This document shows positions 50,942 through 58,770 of a stretch of 64,000 nucleotides of DNA, piece after piece. A model generated the notes under the pieces. It saw nothing but the letters and a program-made list of their open reading frames with translations. It was not told the DNA's origin and made no database searches. The translations under genes and the position numbers were made by a program. Source of the stretch: Hymenobacter sedentarius (GTDB lineage: Bacteria > Bacteroidota > Bacteroidia > Cytophagales > Hymenobacteraceae). The DNA lies in assembly GCF_001507645.1 (NCBI RefSeq), contig NZ_CP013909.1:4030001-4094000 (forward strand). Direction: 5' to 3'. How positions within the stretch are numbered: position 1 is the first letter of the stretch; each line of letters opens with the position of its first letter.

Positions 50942-52045
50942 TTAACCAATTTCAATCACAACGTCGTCCGTCATGGGATGGCCCACACAGGTCAGCACGT
51001 AGCCCTGCTTCATCTCCGAATCGGACAGGCCTTCGCGCTCGTCCAAATGCACTTTGCCGCTCAAGCACTTGCCGCGGCAAGCCGTGCACAGGCCGGCCTG
51101 GCAGGAATACGGCAGGTCGATGTCCTGGTCGAGGGCGGTTTCGAGGATGGTTTTGCCGGCGGGCACTTCGATAACGTACTCGCTGCCTTCGTACTGAATC
51201 GTGACGGAGCGGGTGCTCTTGGTGTCGTCGCCGGGGCTGTCGGAGACGTCGCCGTGGCCGTTGGGCTGGCCGGCCGCGGCCTCGGCGGTATCGGCACTGG
51301 CCACAAAGCTTTCGCGGCGGATGCGGGCCTCGGGCACGTTGAGCAGGTCGAGGGCGGCGCGGGCTTCGGCCATCAGGCCTTCGGGACCGCACATGAAGTA
51401 TTCGGCCTGCTCGGCCGGAAACTGGTGGCGCTGCTCCAGAATGCGCAGTATCATGGTGCGATTGAGCCGGCCGGTGTGGCGGTGGGCCCCGCCGGGCTTC
51501 AGGGGCTGGCTGTACACGTGCTCTACCTGCACGCGGCCCTTGGTGCTGGCTTCCAGGTCATCGAGCTGCTTCTGAAAAATCACCGATTCCTCGTTGCGGT
51601 TGCCGTAGATGAGCAGCACGTGGCTGTTGGGCTCCGTATTCACCACCGCCTTGAGGATGGACATGAGCGGCGTGATGCCTGAACCCGCCCCAATGAGTAC
51701 CAACGAGCGGGCCGCCTTGGGGCTGGGGCTGAGGGTGAAGTTGCCCAGCGGCTCCATCACTTCGATTTGCTGGCCCACCTCCACGGTATCAAGCAAATAG
51801 TTGCTCACCAAACCGCCCGGTACGCGCTTCACCGTGACCGACAGGCGTGGGGCCTCGTGCGGCGTGCTGCTCAGGGAGTAGGCGCGGCGCTCTTTTTTAC
51901 CGCCGGCCCCGCAGGGTACAATCAGCGTCAGAAATTGGCCGGGCCGGCTGGCAATGGGCTGGCGGTCGGGCCGCTCCAAGTGAATGGTGATAGAATCGGC
52001 GGTTTCCTGGGTCAGCGCAACAACAGTCAGGTTTTGGTAACTCAT
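50942..52045 (-). CDS. paaE: Phenylacetyl-CoA epoxidase reductase subunit E
   Basis: This is a 367-residue iron-sulfur flavoprotein. The N-terminal FAD domain carries RAYSLSS (R-x-Y-S) and GGLVSNYLLD. The NAD(P)H domain carries LIGAGSGITPLMSIL and YFMCGPEGLM. A Ser/Asp/Gly-rich linker (about 255-275) leads to a plant-type 2Fe-2S ferredoxin domain with SCQAGLCTACRGKC and a final TCVG. It passes electrons from NADPH to the PaaA diiron site. It lies 3.1 kb from paaD on the opposite strand, divergent from the M23 gene. Confidence 0.92.
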   Translation of the reverse strand: MSYQNLTVVALTQETADSITIHLERPDRQPIASRPGQFLTLIVPCGAGGKKERRAYSLSSTPHEAPRLSVTVKRVPGGLVSNYLLDTVEVGQQIEVMEPLGNFTLSPSPKAARSLVLIGAGSGITPLMSILKAVVNTEPNSHVLLIYGNRNEESVIFQKQLDDLEASTKGRVQVEHVYSQPLKPGGAHRHTGRLNRTMILRILEQRHQFPAEQAEYFMCGPEGLMAEARAALDLLNVPEARIRRESFVASADTAEAAAGQPNGHGDVSDSPGDDTKSTRSVTIQYEGSEYVIEVPAGKTILETALDQDIDLPYSCQAGLCTACRGKCLSGKVHLDEREGLSDSEMKQGYVLTCVGHPMTDDVVIEIG

Positions 52046-52164
52046 GCGGGGAAGAGATGGAGGTATTGAGGAGTCTACGTATGTACGCAGCCGGCAGGCT
52101 CCCGAACTTTATAAATGACAAAAAACAAGCGCAGGCCACGGCACCGGCAGCCCAACTTCGGCCG

Positions 52165-52172
52165 CAAAGGTA
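52165..52172 (-). promoter_or_regulatory. Consensus -7 box (TACCTTTG) upstream of paaE
   Basis: The exact TAnnTTTG match on the minus strand lies about 120 bases before the paaE ATG. I see no copy of the tetR-type TTGCTAACG operator here. Confidence 0.35.
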
Positions 52173-52260
52173 ACTTGCCACGCGGCTGCCGATTAACAGT
52201 CATCTCCTGGAAACTGTTGATGGGCTTCCGCAACGTTTCCACTCACTCCACTCCGCGCCC

Positions 52261-52953
52261 TTGTCCCTCGCCTCCCTCCTACTGCGCCACCAGGCCAGCT
52301 TCGGTCCCGTACTGCCCGTCGACCTCAGCGGCCCCGCTGTCACCCGCCTCGATTTCACAGATAACAACCCGCTGTTAGCCCAAGCCGACCTGCGCGACAC
52401 GGCCGCCTTCGAGCAGTTGGTAAACACCATGCTGGCCCAGGCTGGCGCCACCATCGGCATCGGCGGCTACCTCGAAAACCGGGTTATTTATCGGCGCAGC
52501 CAGCATTTCGGCCCCGGCCAGGCCGAAGAAGCCCGCTCCCTGCACCTGGGCGTCGATGTCTGGATTCCGGCGGGCACGCCCTTGCTGGCGCCCTTGCCCG
52601 CCCAGGTCCACAGCCTGGCCGACAACGCCGGCTTCGGGGATTACGGCATCACCGTCATCCTCCAGCACGAGTTGGAAGGCACCATTTTTTATACCCTCTA
52701 CGGCCACCTCAGCCGCCTGGAGTGGACGGCGCTGCGCGTGGGCCAGCGCCTTGAGCAAGGCCAGGCCTTCGCCTCCGTTGGCCCGTATCCCGAAAACGGC
52801 GACTGGCCCCCGCACCTCCACTTCCAGATAATGGCCGACCTGCAGGGCCGGGTAGGCGACTTCCCGGGCGTGGCCCGGCCCTCGGAGCGGGAGGCGTGGG
52901 CCGCGCTGTGCCCCGACCCAAATCTGGTGCTGCAGAGTAGCGTGTTGGCCTAG
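52261..52953 (+). CDS. M23 family metallopeptidase, TTG start
   Basis: This is a 230-residue protein with the LytM/M23 zinc motifs: SLHLGVDVW (His and Asp ligands near residue 94), TLYGHLSRLE and HLHFQIMAD (H-x-H near 182). Such enzymes cut peptidoglycan peptide bridges. No signal peptide is visible, which is unusual for a wall hydrolase. There is no in-frame ATG between the preceding stop (52171) and the first domain; TTG at 52261 gives MSLASLLLRHQASFGPVLPV, a plausible N-terminus. A non-ATG start further upstream cannot be excluded. Confidence 0.8.
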   Translation: MSLASLLLRHQASFGPVLPVDLSGPAVTRLDFTDNNPLLAQADLRDTAAFEQLVNTMLAQAGATIGIGGYLENRVIYRRSQHFGPGQAEEARSLHLGVDVWIPAGTPLLAPLPAQVHSLADNAGFGDYGITVILQHELEGTIFYTLYGHLSRLEWTALRVGQRLEQGQAFASVGPYPENGDWPPHLHFQIMADLQGRVGDFPGVARPSEREAWAALCPDPNLVLQSSVLA

Positions 52954-52986
52954 GCCTGCTGTTCTGCTGAGCTAGCTCAATCCGGC

Positions 52987-53153
52987 GGAACCTCACCCCC
53001 GGCCCCTCTCCCGCGGAGAGGGGAGCCGAACGTTAACCAATCAAAAGCCCCAACTCAATTTTGAGCTGGGGCTTTCCATTCGATGAACTTGAGCTAAAAC
53101 CTGAGCCGCCGTGGCTCCCCTCTCCGCGGGAGAGGGGCCGGGGGTGAGGTTCC
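52987..53153. repeat. Extended palindrome, 41-bp arms, same element as at 29592
   Basis: The CCTCACC...GGGAGCC element occurs at 52991-53027 and in perfect reverse complement at 53113-53149; four more bases (GGAA/TTCC) pair outside. The structure lies between convergent genes and encloses a terminator at 53044-53075, exactly like the structure at 29592-29890. Confidence 0.93.
53044..53075. terminator. Bidirectional terminator nested in the palindrome
   Basis: AAAGCCCC(AA)CTCA pairs with TGAG(CT)GGGGCTTT around ATTT. It lies between the convergent M23 and LolC/E genes. Confidence 0.8.
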
Positions 53154-53176
53154 CCAGCAAAACGAGCTGAAAATCC

Positions 53177-54400
53177 TTAGTCGAACTTAATAGCCACCAC
53201 CGGCTTAATCCGCGAAATCAAATAAGTCGGAATCAGCACGGCCAGCAGCGAGGCGACGAAGGTGGCCAGGTTCATCATCAGGAGCATGCGCGGGTCCCAG
53301 GAAATCGGCACCCGGTCCATGTAGTAGTTCTCGGGGTCGAGGGGAATGACGTGGAAGTAATACTGCAGGGCGCAGAAGCCCACGGCTATCACGTTGCCAA
53401 TGAGCATGCCGCGCACCGTGAGCGACAGGCCGCGGTAGAAGAACATTCGGCGTATCTGGTTGTCGGTCGCGCCCAGGGCCTTGAGGACCCCAATCATGTT
53501 GGTGCGCTCCAGAATCATGATAAAAATGGTGGCCACCATGTTGAACGTGGCCACGAAAATTATCAGTATCAAGAAGATAATAACGTTGCGGTTGAGCAGC
53601 TGCAGCCAGTCGAAAAGCTGGGCGTACTGGTCCGTGATTTTATCAATCTTAAGGTCATAGGGCAGCCGCTCGTAGAATTTATCGGCGGTTTTGTCCAGGG
53701 TTTTGAAGTCCTTCAGCACCACTTCCATGCCGCCCACCAGCGAGTCGGGCCAGGCGGGGGAATTGAGCTCCCGAATCTGGCGGATGTCGCCAATCACGTA
53801 CACCTCGTCAAACTCGTCGAGGCCAGTGGAATAAATGCCGCTGACCCGGAATTGCCGAATGCGGGGCGGGTTCTGAATAAAGTAAAACAAGGCCTTGTCG
53901 CCCACCCCCAGGCGCAGCTTGTCGGCCACTTTGCGCGAAATCAGCACGTCGTCGCTGGCCGCCGAGTCGGGAAAGCTGAGGAACTTGCCCGCCACCAGGT
54001 TGGCGCGCATCGGCGACTTTCCGTCGCTTTCCGAAATGCCTTTCAGCACCACCCCCAGCACCTCTTCCTTGGTTTTGATGATGGCCGTCTTCACCGCGAA
54101 GGCCTGCGTGGCCTTAACCTCCGGAAACCCATGCAGCTCGGCCACCAGCCGCGGCCCGGCAATGGGCGCCACTTCCAGGGAGTTGTTGGTGTCGTAGCGC
54201 GTGATTTGCAGGTGCGCCCCAAACGAGAAAATCTTATTCTGAATCTCGTTGCGAAACCCCTGGAGGATGGCAAACGACACCACCATCACCGCCAAGCCCA
54301 TGGCAATGCTGATGATGGCTATTTTTGTGACCGAAGACGTGAACGAACCGGAATCGGCTCCTCCGTCAATCTTGTGCGAAATGTAGCGGGCGACGTTCAT
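53177..54400 (-). CDS. LolC/LolE-type lipoprotein-releasing permease
   Basis: This is a 407-residue FtsX-fold permease: one helix near the N-terminus (IAIISIAMGLAVMVVSFAILQGFRNEI), a large periplasmic domain (about 50-270) and three C-terminal helices (VIIFLILIIFVATFNMVATIF and two later). The FtsX segment RTNMIGVLKALGATDNQIRRMF is typical of MacB/LolC families. It probably forms part of the ABC machine that extracts lipoproteins from the inner membrane; the ATPase partner is not next to it. Start at MNVARYISHKI fits Bacteroidota homologues. Confidence 0.87.
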   Translation of the reverse strand: MNVARYISHKIDGGADSGSFTSSVTKIAIISIAMGLAVMVVSFAILQGFRNEIQNKIFSFGAHLQITRYDTNNSLEVAPIAGPRLVAELHGFPEVKATQAFAVKTAIIKTKEEVLGVVLKGISESDGKSPMRANLVAGKFLSFPDSAASDDVLISRKVADKLRLGVGDKALFYFIQNPPRIRQFRVSGIYSTGLDEFDEVYVIGDIRQIRELNSPAWPDSLVGGMEVVLKDFKTLDKTADKFYERLPYDLKIDKITDQYAQLFDWLQLLNRNVIIFLILIIFVATFNMVATIFIMILERTNMIGVLKALGATDNQIRRMFFYRGLSLTVRGMLIGNVIAVGFCALQYYFHVIPLDPENYYMDRVPISWDPRMLLMMNLATFVASLLAVLIPTYLISRIKPVVAIKFD

Positions 54401-54508
54401 TATTCGACTGTAAAGCTACGTTTTGAACGCGTACCGGCCACGCTACTGTCCTGCTAGCCCGGCGCGGCGTCAAGCTGCGCCGTATTTTTAGCCCTTCCCA
54501 CCCCCTAT

Positions 54509-55762
54509 ATGCTCAGTATTTCAGTTAAAATCACCTTGTCGTTGCTGCTGGCTCTGCCGGCTTGCGGCACCACGCGGCCCGCTGCTACGGCAGCTGTTTC
54601 TCCGGAAGCACCTGCTGCTCAGCCGGTAGTTACGCCCGGGAGAACGCCGCCCGCCGCTTCGCGCATCGTGGTAGGGGCCGAGCGCCTGGAGAAATACCTG
54701 CCGCAGCTGAAAAACAAGCGCGTTGGGCTGGTTATCAATCAGACTTCGCGGGTGGGCAATGCCTTTTTGGTCGATACGCTGCGGGCACGGGGCGTCAACG
54801 TGACGGCCATTTTCGCCCCTGAGCACGGCTTCCGCGGCGAAGAAGCCGACGGGGCCACCATTAAGGACGGGCGCGATGCCCGCAGCGGCGTGCCCGTGCG
54901 CTCGGTGTACGGCAAAACCAAAAAGCCCACCCCCGAGATGCTGGCCGATGTCGACGTGCTGGTATTCGATATTCAGGACGTGGGCGCCCGGTTCTACACC
55001 TTCATCAGCACGCTGCACTATGTGATGGAGGCCGCGGCCGAGCAAAACAAGCCGGTGCTGGTGCTCGACCGCCCCAACCCCAACGGCGACCTGGTGGATG
55101 GGCCCATTCTGGAGCCGGCCCACAAATCCTTCGTCGGCCTCGACCCGCTGCCCATTGCCCATGGCCTGACGGTGGGTGAGTTGGCCAATATGATAAACGG
55201 CGAAAAATGGCTGGCGGGCGGCCAGCGCTGCCGCCTCACGGTGGTGCCCGTAGCGGCGGGCTACACCCACGCCACGGCCTACCACCTGCCCGTGCGCCCC
55301 TCCCCCAACCTACCTACCGACCAATCGATACGGCTGTACCCCAGCATTTGCCTGTTTGAGGGCACCAACGTGAGCGTGGGCCGGGGTACCAGCACACCGT
55401 TTGAAGTCATCGGCAGCCCGTCGCAGCCGGCCACGCGGCCGTTTTCGTTCACCCCCAAGCCCAACGCCGGCTCGCCCGCGCCGCCCCTCAACGGCCAGCT
55501 TTGCTACGGCCTGAATCTGGCAGATGCGCCCGCGCGCGAATCGTCGGGCCTCGTGCTTAAATACCTGCTCGATTTCTACCAGCAAAGCACCGACAAGGCG
55601 AATTTCTTCGGCAAGTACTTCGAACAGCTTACGGGCACGCCGGCGCTGCGCCAGCAAATTATTACCGGCAAAAGCGAAGCGGAAATCCGCAGTTCCTGGC
55701 AGCCGGGCCTGGATAAATTCAAAACTCTGCGCCGCAAGTATCTGCTGTACCCGGAGCGGTAG
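54509..55762 (+). CDS. DUF1343 lipoprotein (NamZ-type exo-N-acetylmuramidase)
   Basis: This 417-residue protein has a lipobox ALPAC (Cys16) and a Pro/Ala-rich linker. Residues 60-417 match DUF1343: KRVGLVINQTSRVGN, IFAPEHGFRGEE, DIQDVGARFYTFISTL, LDRPNPNGD and FEGTNVSVGRGT. The family founder NamZ removes terminal N-acetylmuramic acid from peptidoglycan fragments. The usual muropeptide partner genes are not adjacent. A TATTTTTA box, one base from TAnnTTTG, lies 18 bases upstream of the ATG. Confidence 0.87.
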   Translation: MLSISVKITLSLLLALPACGTTRPAATAAVSPEAPAAQPVVTPGRTPPAASRIVVGAERLEKYLPQLKNKRVGLVINQTSRVGNAFLVDTLRARGVNVTAIFAPEHGFRGEEADGATIKDGRDARSGVPVRSVYGKTKKPTPEMLADVDVLVFDIQDVGARFYTFISTLHYVMEAAAEQNKPVLVLDRPNPNGDLVDGPILEPAHKSFVGLDPLPIAHGLTVGELANMINGEKWLAGGQRCRLTVVPVAAGYTHATAYHLPVRPSPNLPTDQSIRLYPSICLFEGTNVSVGRGTSTPFEVIGSPSQPATRPFSFTPKPNAGSPAPPLNGQLCYGLNLADAPARESSGLVLKYLLDFYQQSTDKANFFGKYFEQLTGTPALRQQIITGKSEAEIRSSWQPGLDKFKTLRRKYLLYPER

Positions 55763-55794
55763 CATAACTCCGCTTGTCGTGCTAATTAATCGGC

Positions 55795-55877
55795 TGTCAT
55801 GCTGACGAAGGAAGCATCTTATCAGGTTCGGACGAATCGTTTCAACGTGATAAGATGCTTCCTTCGTCAGCATGACA
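55795..55877. repeat. Long palindromic intergenic repeat, family B, copy 2
   Basis: There are perfect 30-bp arms at 55795-55824 and 55848-55877, sharing GAAGCATCTTATC and TGTCATGC with the copy at 27530. A third, solitary half-element related to copy 1 follows at 55887-55917 (AGATGCTTCG and CTCTGCATGACA). Confidence 0.9.
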
Positions 55878-55957
55878 AAAGGCGCGGGCAAGATGCTTCG
55901 CGGCGCTCTGCATGACACACCTTATTTATAAATAAAGATTCTCCTGACTTCTCTTTC

Positions 55958-56890
55958 ATGCTGAACATCGTCTTCATGGGTACGCCCGATTTTGCAGTGC
56001 CCACCCTGGAAAGCTTACTGGCCTGGCCGGGCGGCCGCGTGGTCGCCGTGGTGACGGCGCCCGACCGGCCCGCGGGGCGGGGGCGCCAGCTGCAGGCTTC
56101 GGCCGTGAAGGTGGCGGCCGAGGCCCACGGCTTGTCCGTGCTGCAGCCCACCAACCTGAAGTCGCCGGAGTTTCAGGCAGAGCTGAAAGCCTACGGGGCA
56201 GATTTGCAGGTGGTGGTGGCCTTCCGCATGCTGCCTGAGGCGGTGTGGAACATGCCGCGCCTGGGCTCAATCAACATCCACGCGTCGCTGCTGCCGCAGT
56301 ACCGGGGCGCCGCGCCCATTAACTGGGCCCTAATGCACGGCGACACCGAAACCGGCGTTACCTCCTTTTTTCTGCGCCATGAGATTGATACAGGCGACCT
56401 CATTTTGCAGGACCGGGTAGCTATTGCGCCGGAGGACGATTTCGGCAGCTTATACAACAAGCTGAAGGTTGCCGGCGCAGCTCTGGCACGGCGCTCCGTC
56501 GAAGCCATTGCTGCCGGCAACGCGCCCAGCACGCCCCAGGAGCAGCGCGACGATTTGCGCGCCGCTCCCAAAATTCAAAAGGAAACGGGCCGGCTCGATT
56601 TTACCCGGCCCGCCGCCGAGTTGGTGAATTGGGTGCGGGGCCTCTCGCCCGTTCCCACCGCCTTCGCCACCCTGCCCGACGACCGCACCATCAAGATTTT
56701 CCGGGCCCAGGCCGTAGCCCCCGACCCGGTGGCTCAACCGCTGGCCGCACCCGGCACCTGGGCGTCGGATGGCCGGCACTACCTGCGCGTAGCCGCCGCC
56801 GATGCCTGGCTCGACCTGCTGGATGTGCAGCTCGAAGGCAAGAAACGGCTGCCCGTAAAAGAGCTACTGCTCGGCTTTAAGCTGCAGTAG
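55958..56890 (+). CDS. fmt: Methionyl-tRNA formyltransferase
   Basis: This 310-residue enzyme formylates initiator methionyl-tRNA. N-terminal MGTPDFAVPTLESL and TAPDRPAGRGR start the Rossmann domain. The catalytic segment INIHASLLPQYRGAAPINWA and the metal/tRNA contact DTGDLILQ follow. The C-terminal OB-like domain spans about 210-310 (RLDFTRPAAELVNWVRGLSPV). Length and motifs agree with bacterial Fmt. Confidence 0.95.
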   Translation: MLNIVFMGTPDFAVPTLESLLAWPGGRVVAVVTAPDRPAGRGRQLQASAVKVAAEAHGLSVLQPTNLKSPEFQAELKAYGADLQVVVAFRMLPEAVWNMPRLGSINIHASLLPQYRGAAPINWALMHGDTETGVTSFFLRHEIDTGDLILQDRVAIAPEDDFGSLYNKLKVAGAALARRSVEAIAAGNAPSTPQEQRDDLRAAPKIQKETGRLDFTRPAAELVNWVRGLSPVPTAFATLPDDRTIKIFRAQAVAPDPVAQPLAAPGTWASDGRHYLRVAAADAWLDLLDVQLEGKKRLPVKELLLGFKLQ

Positions 56891-56992
56891 AAAGGAAGGC
56901 TAGGACATCTGCGCCGGTCACTGGTTTTATAACACAACTGACAGCGGAGCCTTTTGTCCCCGTCTATTTTAGCTGAATTTTTTAGTATCCGT

Positions 56993-57481
56993 ATGGTTTC
57001 TTTCGTTGTGGCCGTGGCCGAAAATGGCGCAATTGGGCTGAAAGGCGAGCTGCCCTGGGGCCGCCTGCCGGCCGACCTTCAGCACTTCAAGCGCCTCACC
57101 CTGGGCCACCCCGTGGTGATGGGCCGCCGCACCTACGACAGCCTGGGCCGCGCCCTGCCCAAGCGTCCCAATATTGTAGTCACGCGCCAGCCCAACTGGA
57201 CCGCGCCCGGGTGCGAAACCGCCCCTTCGGTAAGCGCCGCGCTGGACCGGGCCCGCGAGCTGGATGAGGAAGTGTGCGTTATTGGCGGCGGCGAAATCTA
57301 CCGCGAAGCCCTGCCCTACGCCGACGTCATTTACCTCACCGAAGTGCACCACCCCTTCGAAGGCGATGCCTTCTTCCCCGCCCTCAACCCCTCCGAGTGG
57401 CGCGAAGAAAGCCGTGAGCGCCACGAAGCCGACGAGCAGCACGCCTACCCGTTCAGCTTCGTAACGTTGCGCCGCCGCTAA
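56993..57481 (+). CDS. folA: Dihydrofolate reductase
   Basis: This 162-residue enzyme reduces dihydrofolate with NADPH. The N-terminus reads VSFVVAVAENGAIGLKG. The substrate/cofactor loop is ELPWGRLPADLQHFKRLT, with one residue more between Trp and Leu-Pro than in E. coli (LPWNLPADL). VVMGRRTYDSLGRALPKRPNIVV and VCVIGGGEIYREALPYAD complete the fold. The start is the ATG at 56993; a frame opening at 56954 adds 13 unrelated residues. A family C palindrome follows the gene. Confidence 0.93.
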   Translation: MVSFVVAVAENGAIGLKGELPWGRLPADLQHFKRLTLGHPVVMGRRTYDSLGRALPKRPNIVVTRQPNWTAPGCETAPSVSAALDRARELDEEVCVIGGGEIYREALPYADVIYLTEVHHPFEGDAFFPALNPSEWREESRERHEADEQHAYPFSFVTLRRR

Positions 57482-57520
57482 GTCGGGCTTAAGAATCTGT
57501 TGAGATTATTTATAGGGATG

Positions 57521-57638
57521 CCAGCACGCTGTAGAGACGCGACACTTCGCGTCTCGGCGTCCGCGTTGCATAGCGCTTATTGAGCCGCGCATCGTTCAAC
57601 GCCGAGACGCGAAGTGTCGCGTCTCTACAGCGTGCTGG
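57521..57638. repeat. Long palindromic intergenic repeat, family C, copy 2
   Basis: There are perfect 39-bp arms at 57521-57559 and 57600-57638 around a 40-base loop. The core GTAGAGACGCGACACTT is shared with the copy at 48485; the outer CCAGCACGCT/AGCGTGCTGG belongs to this locus only. It lies between convergent genes. Confidence 0.93.
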
Positions 57639-57667
57639 AGACTGCAGATACCAATTCCAATTGCTGT

Positions 57668-58663
57668 TTAAGGCAGCAGCAGGATTTTGCCCGTGCTCTT
57701 GCGGCTTTCGAGCAGGCGGTGCGCAGCTGCTCCATCAGCCAGCGGGAAGGCGGCACCGATGCTGGCCGTGAGCTGGCCGTTGCGTATTAAGTCGAACAGC
57801 ACGTTGGCCCGGGCAGTGCGCTCCTCGCGGGAAGTGAGGTAACTCCACAGGTCGCCGCCGGTCAGTGTCTTGGAGGTGTCCATGAGGTAGCGCGGGTCTA
57901 CCGGAGCAGGGTCGCCGCCGGCCATGCCGAAGAATACCACCGTGCCGCCCACGCGGGTGGCGGCCAGGCTCTGGGGCAGGGTGCTGCCCACCGATTCGTA
58001 CACCACATCAGCCCCAGGCCGCTCGGGCCGGTATTCCAGCACCAGCTGTTCCCAGGACTCAGTATACAGGAACACGGCTTCGGCCCCGGCGCGCAGAGCC
58101 TCCTGCCGCTTGGCTTCGCTCGAAGTCAGGCCAATGACGCGCCCGCCTTTGGCCCGGATTAGCTGCGTGAGCATTAGGCCTACCCCACCGGCCACGGCGT
58201 GCACCACGGCCAGGTCGTTGGGCTGCAGGCGGTAGCTGTCGGCGGTCAGGTATTGGGCGGTGAGGCCCTGCAGCAGCACGGCCGCGGCCTGCTCAAAGCT
58301 CACGTCATTGGGCAGGGGAATGAGGTGCTCCTGGGGCACTCGCACAAATTCGGCGTTGGCGTGCGGCACGTCGGCAAAGGCGGCGCGCTGGCCCATGTGG
58401 GCGCCGGTCACGCCGGGGCCCACGGCTACTACTTCGCCGGCTGCTTCGTAGCCCAGCAGGTAGGGCGGCTGGCCCACGAGGTGGTAGTTGCCGCGGCGCC
58501 GGTACACGTCGGCGTAGTTCAGGCCGATGGCGCGGGTGCGCAGCAGGACCGTGCCAGGCAGCACTTCGGGCCGCGGCACCGTGCCGTATTGCAGCACTTC
58601 CGGGCCTCCGAATTCAGAGAAATAGAGGGCGTGCATGGTATCGGGAGCGGCATTAATAGGCAT
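57668..58663 (-). CDS. Zinc-free quinone oxidoreductase (MDR family)
   Basis: This 331-residue NADPH-dependent enzyme has MHALYFSEFGGPEVLQYG followed by the NxxDVxxR motif (GLNYADVYRRRGNY). The nucleotide site is VVHAVAGGVGLMLTQLIRAKGGRVIG. YESVGSTLPQSLA and VVFFGMAGGD follow. The medium-chain reductase fold without structural zinc cysteines places it with quinone oxidoreductase Qor. The start MPINAAPDT is chosen; the internal Met nine residues later (58636) is an alternative. Confidence 0.88.
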   Translation of the reverse strand: MPINAAPDTMHALYFSEFGGPEVLQYGTVPRPEVLPGTVLLRTRAIGLNYADVYRRRGNYHLVGQPPYLLGYEAAGEVVAVGPGVTGAHMGQRAAFADVPHANAEFVRVPQEHLIPLPNDVSFEQAAAVLLQGLTAQYLTADSYRLQPNDLAVVHAVAGGVGLMLTQLIRAKGGRVIGLTSSEAKRQEALRAGAEAVFLYTESWEQLVLEYRPERPGADVVYESVGSTLPQSLAATRVGGTVVFFGMAGGDPAPVDPRYLMDTSKTLTGGDLWSYLTSREERTARANVLFDLIRNGQLTASIGAAFPLADGAAAHRLLESRKSTGKILLLP

Positions 58664-58712
58664 AGTAAAGCTGGAAAAAGAAGGTGTACCGCCCTTGGGT
58701 ATCGTGCAAAAT

Positions 58713-58744
58713 AAACGCGGCCATCGTTGCCGATGGCCGCGTTT
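58713..58744 (-). terminator. Terminator downstream of porU2
   Basis: AAACGCGGCCATCG pairs with CGATGGCCGCGTTT around TTGC. It lies 27 bases beyond the porU2 stop on the minus strand, followed by ATTTTGC. Confidence 0.85.
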
Positions 58745-58770
58745 GCGAAAACGGGTCCTGAACCTGGGCG

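Noticed and set aside
24625..57638. Long repeats considered as CRISPR or integron elements
   Set aside because: They are single palindromes at separate loci without regularly spaced direct repeats, cas genes or an integrase.
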